This document shows positions 34,301 through 43,626 of a stretch of DNA of 64,000 bases, one piece after another (position 1 is the first letter of the stretch; every line of letters begins with the position of its first letter). The notes beneath the pieces are model-generated. The model searched no databases and was not told the origin of the DNA. It was given only the letters and a program-made list of their open reading frames with translations. Source of the DNA: Blepharisma stoltei (taxonomy: Eukaryota; Ciliophora; Heterotrichea; Heterotrichida; Blepharismidae). Position numbers and translations under genes: made by a program. The stretch spans positions 434,001 to 498,000 of the forward strand of contig CAJZBQ010000038.1 in assembly GCA_914767885.1 (NCBI GenBank), in the 5' to 3' direction.

Positions 34301-35494
34301 GAAAGCAAATGAAAGCAAGCTACAAGTGAAATAGAACTCAAAGAAATCGAACTAAATTCATATAAAGAAAGGATTTTCTCTATGGAAAATGAAATTAGTA
34401 TGCTAAAGCAATATAAAGAAAGAAGCTTTTTAATGGAAAATGAAATCGAAATTCTAAAAAATAATTTGGCAGAAAAAGAAAGTAACAATAACAGTGAAAT
34501 GCTGCTTCTTGAACTAAACTCTTTGCAGGTAAAATATGATCATGCCTACAAAGACTTAGTAGATGCAAGAAGCGATCTTGATAAGGCTAAACGAGATATA
34601 GAAAAACTTTCAATTGAAAATTCTAATCAAAATAGAATATCAGTGTCTGAACATCAAGAACAAATTGAGAATTTGCAAATGCAGCTTAATGAAAGCTTAA
34701 ATAATGAAAATGTACTTAAAACACAAATAGAAGAGCTGAGAAATGATATAACAGGGCTGACTGTGCTCAATAATGAAATTCAAAAACAGAGGTATTCTCT
34801 TGAGTCAAATTCTAAAGATTCAGAGCAAAAGCTAGAGCACGAAATAAAACAGCTTGAAGATCGTATTCAACTTAGAGAAGAAAAGATTGCAGAATTAGAA
34901 TGCTATATTAGCTCAGCAGAAGAAGCACTAGGAGGATTCTTTGATGAGAATTTAGAAAAATCCATTAAAAATTTAGTATCACAGCGTACCCAAGCTATTA
35001 AAAAGCCTCCCAGACCTCTTCCTGCTTCATCAAAATTCCGAAGCCGATCTAGAGAGCACACTACAAATATCGAGCACAATGAGCCTATAGTAATCTGCAA
35101 TACTGAAGACTCCAAAAATTCTGACAGATCCTGGTCATCCCTTCCTCCTCCAGAATCAGAACTGCAAGAAGAGTTAAAAGAGCAGCTTAACATAGGAGAA
35201 ACTCAAACTAAACAAATTAAGCTTCTAAAAGAAAATATCAGAGACTTAGAAAATCAATTGAAAAGAGCAGAAAGGTTTAAGGAAACTGAAGGCAACTTTA
35301 ATATTGAAATGTTGAAAGACCTTATGATGAAACTAATAAAAATAATGCCTCCACTTACAAATGAAGCAGAAGGGATGATAACTGTAATTCTCACAATGAT
35401 GTCTGTACCAAAAAATGAAATGAACCAGCTTCAAGATGAAAGAAGGAATTTAAAGTCGTCAGGTGGCCTTTTTAAATTTTTCAATAAAAAATAA
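31379..35494 (+). CDS. Long coiled-coil protein with a GRIP-like C-terminus (golgin candidate)
   Basis: One uninterrupted frame of 1371 codons when TGA at 32321-32323 and 34311-34313 is read as Trp. After a Ser/Arg-rich start, nearly all of residues 40-1200 is heptad-rich Lys/Glu coiled coil. It includes a short internal duplication (ELNAENIRTINIIKSM / ELNAENIRMANNIQSM). A Pro/Ser-rich break lies near residue 1215. The last 75 residues contain IEMLKDLMMKLIKIMP and ITVILTMMSVPKNEMNQL, which follow the GRIP-domain pattern that binds Arl1 at the trans-Golgi. The conserved GRIP Tyr is replaced by Met, so the call is tentative. No IES in 4.1 kb. Confidence 0.65.
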
Positions 35495-35529
35495 GTTGTA
35501 ATTTCATTATATCTCGAATTGTAAAATTG

Positions 35530-35775
35530 TTTTAGTATAATGAAATCTAGAGCTAATTCTGTTTAATTTTAAACAAATTGCGTTTTTAAAACATAAATTT
35601 TGCAAATTAAATTAATATTTGCTTCCCAATTTTTGCAAATTAGGATTTTTTTTTAAATTTCGAAAAAAATATTGTTTATAAAATTTATATATAAATTTTT
35701 TTTAAAAAAAAAAAAAATTAACCCCCCTCCGTGAGCGAACAAAATTTTTTTGTTCGCTCACGGGGGGGGGGGGAG
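35530..35775. mobile_element. Truncated MITE family A copy A5
   Basis: It begins inside the family A core (TTTTAGTATAATGAAATCTA) and runs to a complete hairpin end with motif CCTCCGTGAGCGAACAAAA, then TTA at 35776-35778. The two direct motifs of the other end are missing. It lies between genes, so no frame test is possible. Confidence 0.75.
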
Positions 35776-35869
35776 TTAGTATTTTTAATTTTTAAAATTA
35801 AGTGAAATATTTCAATAAAGTGCCTGGTCATAAAACTTCACCACAAAATTCTGCATTTATATTTTTATA

Positions 35870-37027
35870 ATGAATTACTCTTTCTTATCTACACGAGAAA
35901 CTTTTGAACTTCCAGAGTTCAATCTATCTTGTGGTATCGAACAATCACCGACTTTATCAGCTCTAGTCTCATCTTTTAGATCATATGAAGATAGTGAGCT
36001 ACCTCACAAAGAAGGATGGCTCAAAAAAAAGTCACCAAAGGTACTCAAAGGATGGCAGTCTAGATATTTTGTGCTATCAAACAAAGTTTTATGTCTTTTT
36101 ATCATAAATAGAGGCATATCTGGCTGCCAGTTCTTATTTATAGAAAAATAAAATAGTAGGCAGCAATGCATGCAAAATTCATTGTATAAAGGTATATCAT
36201 ACTATTCTGACGAAAATAAAGAAAATCCTCTAGGGCTATTAAACTTTGACCAGATTTCGGTAAAAATCATAATAAAGCCAAAAATTTGCCCAACTAATCT
36301 GCTAATTATGCCTTTAGGGAGCAAGCGTGTGTTTCATCTAAAATCTAAATATACCGCAGAAATTTCATCATGAGCCAGAGCATTGCAAGTTCACATCGAT
36401 GACTCTTTAGGCAAGCAAGAAGACTTGCCTAACCTTTCTGAGACAACTAAATTTTGAAAATATAACAGAGTATCTCAAGGAGTCTTTCTAAATGACGTTT
36501 CAACTGGCGATATTTTACTATTCCGAAGCAAATTATTTGCATCAAAGCTCCAGCGATGTGCTACAAGAAGTGATTATGATCATGTAGCAATGATTCTAAA
36601 ATATGAAGATGGAGAAATTGGCTTTCTTGAAGCAACGCTTCAAGAAGGAGTAAATATTACCTTATGAGATACCTACTGGATGGACAATTGGCATACTCTA
36701 TATAAAAGAATAGCATATAGAAACTTAGAAATAGAACGATCAGAAACTACCTTAAAAAAATTAGAGAATTTCCTAAATGGTGCTATTGGGAAAAGATTCA
36801 AAATTTCCCTCGGTAAATTAGTACATAAATATCAATATAAAGAGCCAGGTACAGAAAAACACTTTTTTTGCAGCGAACTTATCGCATCGACATATAAAGC
36901 TATGGGATTGTTGCCAACCCATATTTCATCATCTAGTTATTGGCCTGGAGACTTTTCAGCTGCCCACAAGCTTAAGCTTCTAAAAGGAAGCTTAGGCCCT
37001 GAAAAAGTCATAGATATGTCTTTATAA
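35870..37027 (+). CDS. PH domain fused to a papain-like (NlpC/P60 or YiiX-type) hydrolase fold
   Basis: Coding parts are 35870-36092 and 36198-37027 (IES pointer TAT); 350 aa; several TGA codons are Trp. The PH domain (about 45-145) reads KEGWLKKKSPKVLKGWQSRY and, after excision, KVLSYYSDENKENP, a normal strand order. The C-terminal domain has DILLFRSK, a His in DYDHVAMILKY, and a Cys in FFCSELIASTYKAMGLL. This is the circularly permuted His-then-Cys order of NlpC/P60-like lipid or peptide hydrolases. It is probably a membrane-recruited amidase or lipid acyl hydrolase. Substrate unknown. Confidence 0.7.
36090..36194. mobile_element. Short IES (105 bp) in the PH domain, pointer TAT
   Basis: TAT at 36090-36092 and 36195-36197. 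Ends are imperfect inverted repeats (TATGTCTTTTTATC against TATACCTTTATAC). Excision removes a TAA and restores the PH strand. A second possible junction (ATATC at 36116/36194) also keeps frame but inserts nine extra residues. Confidence 0.7.
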
Positions 37028-37057
37028 TGTAAAAATCATTTTTGGTAATTTTAAATT

Positions 37058-38117
37058 ATGAGTGGAAGAATCGCTCCTCAAAGCCCAGAACCTAAGAAAA
37101 ATAAGCCAACAGCAAAGCCTTTCTTTCAGCAAACTAAAAAAGGTTATCGACCTTTACCAACAGTCCTTTCTACAGTCCTTATTTTTACCGCAGTCGGGTT
37201 ATTTTTTATCCTTTTTGGGAGCATAATTCTTTCATACTCTTTAGACATAATTGAGCACTCCAAGCGATACGACAACGTAGGTGACTGTATTAACACCAAA
37301 TGAAATGATACCCAATACTGCAATATTACAATAGATATCGATGAAGATATGAACGCTCCTGTGTTTTTTTATTACTCACTGTCAAATTTCTATCAAAATC
37401 ATTGAAATTATATGAGATCATATTCTCAATATCAATTATTAGGAAGCAATCTTTCGAAAAGTGACTTAGATAACTGCATTCCTGTATACACAATGAAAGA
37501 TTTAGGACTTGAAGATAATGCTATACAAGAAGGGGCATGAAATCTTTCTAACTCAGCTGTAGCTTTTCCTTGTGGACTTACTGCGAAGTGGTTTTTTAAT
37601 GACACATTTGAAATGTGAAGTCCAAGAAAAGAGAAAGTTTTTATACATGAGGATGATATAGCGTGGAGTTCTGATAAGGACAGAAAATTTAATAATATGC
37701 ATAAGTGAAAGAAGTCGCAATGAAAAGATGTAGAGGACGGTAAGAAATAACTATATCTTTTTTATAAAAATAGTATTTTTTAATAGATAAATCATTAATT
37801 TATTTTGAAAAGGTATAGAACATTTTATGGTTTGGATGAGAAGCTCAAGTTTTTCAACATTTAAAAAATTGTGAGGAAGAATTGAAGACGATTTAGATGC
37901 AGGGACTTATACAATACAAATACATAGCCACTATGACCAAAATGCGTTCAATGGGGAAAAATGGGTTGAGATCTCGACAGCTAGTGCGCTTGGAGGTAAA
38001 AATGATTTGTTAGGGATCGCATTTTTGAGTTTCGGAGGGTTTGTACTGGTTATTGCTGTAGCATTTGGGGTCAGGGGGTGGATTTTCAAAAACCCTAGAG
38101 ATTTGCATTATGATTAA
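37058..38117 (+). CDS. CDC50: CDC50/LEM3 family protein (P4-ATPase subunit), copy 1
   Basis: Coding parts are 37058-37739 and 37819-38117; 326 aa with many Trp from TGA. It is a beta-subunit and chaperone of phospholipid flippases. Landmarks: LSTVLIFTAVGLFFILFGSI as the first membrane segment, APVFFYYSLSNFYQNHWNYM (family Y.Y.L..FYQNHR.Y), FPCGLTAKWFFNDTF (family PCGL.A.S.FND), HFMVWMR, then GGKNDLLGIAFLSFGG entering the second membrane segment. The 79-bp gap between the parts is a 15-nt intron enlarged by an IES (see next feature). Confidence 0.93.
37740..37818 (+). other. 15-nt intron containing a 64-bp IES at its TAG end
   Basis: The exon ends GAC G and resumes AA CAT TTT, giving the expected E-H-F. 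Taking out the IES between TA 37752-37753 and TA 37816-37817 (64 bp) leaves GTAAGAAATAACTAG, a normal 15-nt intron. The IES interrupts the intron's final TAG. Confidence 0.7.
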
Positions 38118-38228
38118 AAGCCCCTTGTACTTTATTTCACCTTAATGTTTTTATCTATTGAAAAAGAAGTAATTTAGTTTTCTTTCTGTAACTGACATTG
38201 CAATGATATAATTTTAATAATTTCTAAA

Positions 38229-40048
38229 ATGATTGGAAAGCCTAGCAGTTATAACTATTTGGTAAATAGAGGTAAATTTTACATACTCTTTTCAATAAAA
38301 TTTAAATAGTTTTTTCTTTGAGCAATTAATTAATTTTTTTTCAATAATTTTAATTAAATTTTCTTATAGGAAAGTTAGACGATCTCACAGCATTGAATGC
38401 TATAAATCAAGGTGGCTATCCTCAACAACGATCTCCAGAACGCGCAGCAAGAAACCCATTAAAAGTAGATGACATTCAAGGAGCCTCATCAAAGAGCAGT
38501 TACCTAAAACCAGGAACACAGAAATACCCAACTAGCCAAGGTCCACAAGGTCTTAGTCTTCCTAGCTATGACCAAGGATACCAAAATCCTCCTTCATCTG
38601 ATCATAATCGAAGATTTCAAAGCAACCCACGATCTTTAATGGCTCCCTATGCAGTCCTAGAAGACAACCCTCCTGATCTCCTTGCCAGACGACAAATGGG
38701 CGAAATAGTCCAACAAAAAGAAGCCAAAATGAGCAGAAATCCAATGCCTAATCAGCCCTATTCAAATTACCCTCCTCAAGCCCGTCTAGGAGCATTCCCT
38801 ACTGCCGTAAATAACCAAATTACAGACTCCGTTATCCAAAGAAAGCCAAATTATACAGATTTCCCTCCTAGCCTAAACCCTCAGATCACAGATTCTGTTG
38901 TCCAAATGAACGTCAATATTTCACCAAACGATGAAGCTTATTTAAGAAACGCCGCATTGTTTTTTGGAGTTGATCTACAATCAGATTCTAATCCATATGC
39001 TGGACAAATTAATCGACAAATGATGGATAATCCAAATGTCCCTAGAAATGACTCTAATTACCAGAAAAATGCTGCTAAATTCTTTGGAATTACCCCGCCT
39101 CCTACAGGGTATCCTATGAGAGGTGAGTTAAGAAGTGACGCAAATATGCCGTCTTATAATGATAGAGTCTATATAAAAAATGCTGCAAAATTCTATGGAG
39201 TAACCCCACCTCAGACTGGAGATGTAAGCCAAGCTGTTAGAGGAAATTTTGGTGGGGATCAGTATACGTCAGTGAATGACCCAAAATATGCTAAAAATGC
39301 AGCAAAGTTTTATGGAATCACTCCACCGCCCACTGGATTTCTCCAGCAAAGCCAAAATTATCAACAAATAAGCTCTCAGCAAATAAATATTTCGCCAAAT
39401 GATTTGGCATATCAAGCCAATGCAGCAAGATTCTTTGGAGTTGACCCACCCCAAACTACGCACAATAATTACTCTCAGCCTGAAGTTTCGTATAACGATC
39501 CAGTTTATAAAAAAAATGCTTCAAAATTCTACGGTGTCACCCCTCAGGCAACAGGTAATAATTTTGCTCAAGAAAACATTTATTCTCCTTCCTATAATGA
39601 TCCAAAATATCAAAGAGATGCTGCAAATTTTTATGGAGTTACTCCATTACCAAGCAGAGGAGGACCTGAAATGATGCAGAATATAGGATCTAAAAACCCT
39701 GGAAGCTATAATGATTTTTCAAGACAAAACATAGACAATGCATATGCTAAAAATGCAGCTATTTTTTTTGGGGTAAGTCCTCCTAATTCAGCAGGAAATG
39801 ATGGATTAATGGCTAGGAACGAAAAACCAATGGCGAATTATTTTGAAATGGCACCTACTCAAGGCGGAATAAATCCTCAACAAGATCCAAAGTATATGAA
39901 AAATGCTGCAAAGTTTTATGGGATTACACCGCCACCTACAGGATATAATTATGGCGCCGGAGGTAGCCCACAAATGATGAATCAATATAATAGTTATGCA
40001 AGTAACAAGCCAGGACTAGCTGCGAATGCAAGAAGGATATTTGGGTAA
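38229..40048 (+). CDS. Tandem-repeat protein with about ten NAAKFYGITPPPTG-type units
   Basis: Coding parts are 38229-38271 and 38370-40048; 573 aa. The gap is again a 15-nt intron enlarged by an IES. From about residue 190 to 560 a unit of roughly 30-45 residues recurs: (N)DPKYAKNAAKFYGITPPPTG, with variants NAALFFGVDL, NAARFFGVDPP, NASKFYGVTPQ and NAAIFFGVSPP. The linkers are Gln/Asn/Pro/Ser-rich and likely disordered. The N-terminus is also low complexity. A structural or scaffold role is plausible. No named family recognised. Confidence 0.75.
38272..38369 (+). other. 15-nt intron containing an 83-bp IES at its TAG end
   Basis: Joining 38271 to 38370 continues the frame (NRGKLDDLTALNA). 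Removing DNA between TA 38284-38285 and TA 38367-38368 leaves GTAAATTTTACATAG, 15 nt. As at 37740, the pointer TA is part of the intron's terminal TAG. Confidence 0.65.
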
Positions 40049-40104
40049 TATTAACATTTTACTAGGGTAAATTTATATTAAATCTGTTGTTTTCTTTTAT
40101 GTAA

Positions 40105-41636
40105 ATGGCAGAATCGAAAGTTCTTGATACTTGTGCAGACTTTTTAGCAGAAATTCTTAATAAAAAATCAGCCTCTGCCAATTCTACTTATATTCCTCAG
40201 TTCATTGAAAAATTTTCCCAGATTCTCAACTTAACTGAAATGAATTTAAAAGTCACTGTAAAACCATATGGGAAAAACTGTTTGCATTGTGGAAAATACA
40301 TACCTAGCTATCATCTTTCTTCAGCTATAGGTCTTTGGTGTAAACCAAATGACCACTTTTTCTGCTCAGCGCATTGTTTACAAAGGCATTCATTAATATC
40401 AACAAATGGAACTCTCCTTGATCTTGACTATGTAAGATGCCCTATTTGCCGATCTTCAATATCCCCAGAACAAATTAATGAAGCATTCGACGGAAAACTT
40501 GAAAGCTACCAAAGGGATGCATGTGACCGCGCTTTGCTTATGCTTCTAGATGAAGAAGGCAAAGAAAAATTAAAAGCAAAATTTACATGTCTCATTTGCT
40601 ACACTGAATTTAAAGTAGATGAAGGAATCACCTTAGAATGCGATCATAGGTTCTGTATAAACTGTATTAAGCAACAAGTCGAAATGCTGATAGAATCAGC
40701 TCAAGTCAGTGACGAAAAATTAAAATGCCCTATGTGCCCTCAAGCATTGTCTGTATATGAAATCGAAGATATCGTAGGTCCTGAATTATTTGCAAAATAT
40801 GAGAAATTTAGGTTAAGAGGAATCCAGCTGCCTCCAGAAGACGAAAATTCTTATATTTTCCATTGCAGAGGAGCTGACTGCGAATATATCTGTATAATTG
40901 AAAAAGGTGTTGAGGAGTTTAATTGCCCAAAATGCGGATTTAAATGTTGCCCTTTATGTAAAGATGAAATTCATAAGGGAAGTACTTGTGAAGAATTTGC
41001 AAAGCTGAAAAAAGAAAAAGTTATGTCTGCAGACTACAAATTGACCTCTAATTCACTCCCGCTTACAATATCCAGTATCTCCATATATTTTGCTAGAAAA
41101 ACTGGCCTTTAATAGTCTACATCTTTATAATTTTTTTTGTAAAAAAACTGCATAAATTATATCAGATCCATTATGAAGATGAAATTGACCTTATAGGCGA
41201 GCTATAATAATGCATAACCTATATAGGAGATGAAGAGTTTGAAAAACTTTTAAGAGATGAAGGGCTGCTTAAATGTCCTGAGTGTGGAGCTGCAGTACAA
41301 AGAATTTCTGGATGCCAGTATATGGTTTGCAGTTCTAGTCAGTGCCAAGGGAGAACTTATTTCTGTTATGATTGTGGGATTAAATTGGAGCAGGATCATG
41401 GAGCTCATGATTGTAAGCCAAGAGAGGGTCCGAAAAATCAACCAGCAAATGTTTTTATGGATGATAGAATGATACCTGGAGTTGCTTATTATCATCATCC
41501 TGATGATATTGAACCCCAAGAGATTATTCCCCGGCCTATATTTGAGCCAAGAAATATTCTCGAAAGAAATCATGGGCCTGCAAGACGAGGACGACGGGCA
41601 CGTAATTTTTTCAGAAATTTGTTTCGAAAAGGATAG
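40105..41636 (+). CDS. RBR-type (RING-IBR-RING) ubiquitin ligase
   Basis: Coding parts are 40105-41036 and 41222-41636; 448 aa. The N-terminal region holds a further Cys/His-rich module (NCLHCGKYIPSYH, CSAHCLQRH, CPICRSS). The RBR core has RING1 (FTCLICYTEFKVDEGITLEC, DHRFCINCI, CPMCPQAL), IBR (FHCRGADCEYIC, FNCPKCGFKCCPLC) and RING2 (LLKCPECGAAVQRISGCQYM, then CSSSQCQGRTYFCYDCG). The catalytic Cys is expected in the CQYMVC segment. A basic Arg-rich tail ends it. A 185-bp insertion separates IBR and RING2. A decayed paralogue follows at 41867. Confidence 0.85.
41034..41218. mobile_element. IES in the RBR gene, pointer CTA (junction provisional)
   Basis: CTA at 41034-41036 and 41219-41221 gives VMSADY|IGDEEFEKLL in frame and removes stops. 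A 10-bp repeat AAATTGACCT also occurs in and near both ends (41038 and 41182 regions), but joining there leaves a stop, so it was not used. Confidence 0.55.
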
Positions 41637-41866
41637 AATAAATAAGAATGCTTTATAAAATATTATTTATCAATTAAAGGCTAATTTAATAATAAGAGAA
41701 TTTTATAAAAAGATCCATATTGCAAGATATTCTGCTTGTCTCTGATATATTAAAGCCATTATAATGCTTAAAATTTTGATGATAAATAGCCATTACCTAT
41801 TTTAACAAAAAGTGTCCATAGCTCACCAAATAATATTATTTCAATTTAAATTGAATATTATTAAAA

Positions 41867-43145
41867 ATGGAAAAAGCATTTAGTGAACTCAATTTATGTT
41901 TGGAATCTTTAAACCAATTTTTATCACAAAAATATGACCCTCTAGAGCATTATGAAATCATAGATTTACTCCAAAGAATATATGAGTTATTAGCCGCTAC
42001 TGGCAATAATTTAATTATCAATATTTCTCCATCAAAAATCTATTGTTTGCACTGCTATAATGAAATTCCGATTAAAGAAATAGACTCATCTATTCATTTA
42101 TCTTGCAATCCATATCATTGTTTTTGCTCTACACATTGTTTCAGAAGGCATGCACTATTATGCACTGATAGCAAACTAATTGATTTAGACTATGTAAGAT
42201 GTCCAGCATGCCTCACATCTATTGATATCTCACACACTTGTGATGCTTTTGATGGAAATCTTCCACAAATTTATGAAGAATATAAAAAAGAGCAAATCGC
42301 AACTTTTAAGTGCTTGATATGTTTAACTAACTATGAAATTGAAGAAGGCATTACCCTAGATTGTGACCACAGATGCAACCAAAAATTAAAATGTCCATTA
42401 TGTCCTCAGCCTATATCATCTACACCATTGAATATTAAATTTCTTTAGAACTTTTTGCAAAATACGAAAAATTCATGCTTAGAGACATAGAAATTCCTTC
42501 TGGCTCGAATTCTTTTCTTTTTTATTGTCCTGGACGTGATTGTGAATCTATTTGTATCATTGATAATGGGGTTAAAGAATTTATTTGCCCATTATGCCAT
42601 TTTCAATGTTGCCCAAGCTGCAATAAAGACATTCACAATGGGAAAACTTGTGAAGAATATGCTAACAATGCAAAATAGATAAAGAAGATAAAGAATTTAA
42701 GATAATGATACAGATAAAAGGATGGCTTAGATGTCCTGTATGCGGAATTGCTATAAATAAAGTTAATGGGTGCCAATATGTGGTATGTACGTCAAGTAAG
42801 TGCCGGGGAAGGACTTATTTATGCTATGAATGTGGGCAAAAAATGGACTTTATCCATCAACGGCATGAATGTAAAATTCGCGAAGAACTTGTGCGTGCAA
42901 TTGGACAGAATGATAAACATGATCGCGATGATGGTAATATATATCTTGGAGGTCTTCTTCATATTAGAAGAGATGTTCGTTCTCCTCCGCCACCTCCACG
43001 TAATCAAATTTTGTATATTAAGCCAAGAAAAAATTATCCTTGGGGTAAAAGCCCTCTACAAAGGAAAAGAGAACCCAAGCCAAATCTTCATGGAATTTTA
43101 CCTTTGATGGTCGAAGGGAAAAAATTACTTAAAGATAAATCTTAA
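41867..43145 (+). pseudogene. Decayed RBR ubiquitin ligase paralogue
   Basis: Closely follows the intact RBR gene in order and sequence (LDLDYVRCPACL, EEGITLDCDHR, SNSFLFYCPGRDCESICI, GCQYVVC). It needs three reading frames: 41867-42448, 42475-42678 and 42705-43145. Between CDHR and LKCPLCP about 20 residues are missing, including RING1 cysteines (FCINCI in the paralogue). No GT-AG intron of 15-16 nt or TA-pointer IES repairs the two shifts. Probably a recent tandem duplicate that lost function. It could still be transcribed. Confidence 0.7.
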
Positions 43146-43626
43146 AGGAAACCTAGCTATTTCTATTAGATATTATTATTTTTTAATGCAACTATTTAAG
43201 ATATGATAATTAAAGCTTATAAATTGCATATAAAATTAGCTATAATGATGGTTTGATATAATTAAATGATTAAATATATTTAAATTAATTCTTTCTTACA
43301 ATTCTAAAAGTTGCTCATTTTTAAGATCATTTTAAATAAAATTTATAATGAAATGTGTCAGATATCAACAGAGAATATGAGAATTGATAATTTATTTTAA
43401 ATTTTTCCTAATAAATAAAGCTAAATATAAACACTTATAAATGACTGTGATTGGAGAATCAATAAAACCATTTACAAATTTAAGGCAACAAGCTGTTTTG
43501 GAATTTTTAATATTCTCCTTTGTTGTATATTAATTATTCTAAAAACTCAATAATTTGACAATTTTGATATTCTTCTCCTTTAAAATTCATTTTGATACTT
43601 AAATTCTCAAAAATTATATAGGCATA
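43146..43626. other. AT-rich intergenic region
   Basis: No frame, repeat or RNA gene supported. Confidence 0.5.

Noticed and set aside
31741..34488. Minus-strand ORFs rich in Ser/Phe/Ile
   Set aside because: They are antisense shadows of the Lys/Glu-rich coiled-coil gene.
41038..41192. AAATTGACCT 10-bp repeat as the RBR IES pointer
   Set aside because: Joining there leaves an in-frame TAG; the CTA pointer gives a continuous frame.
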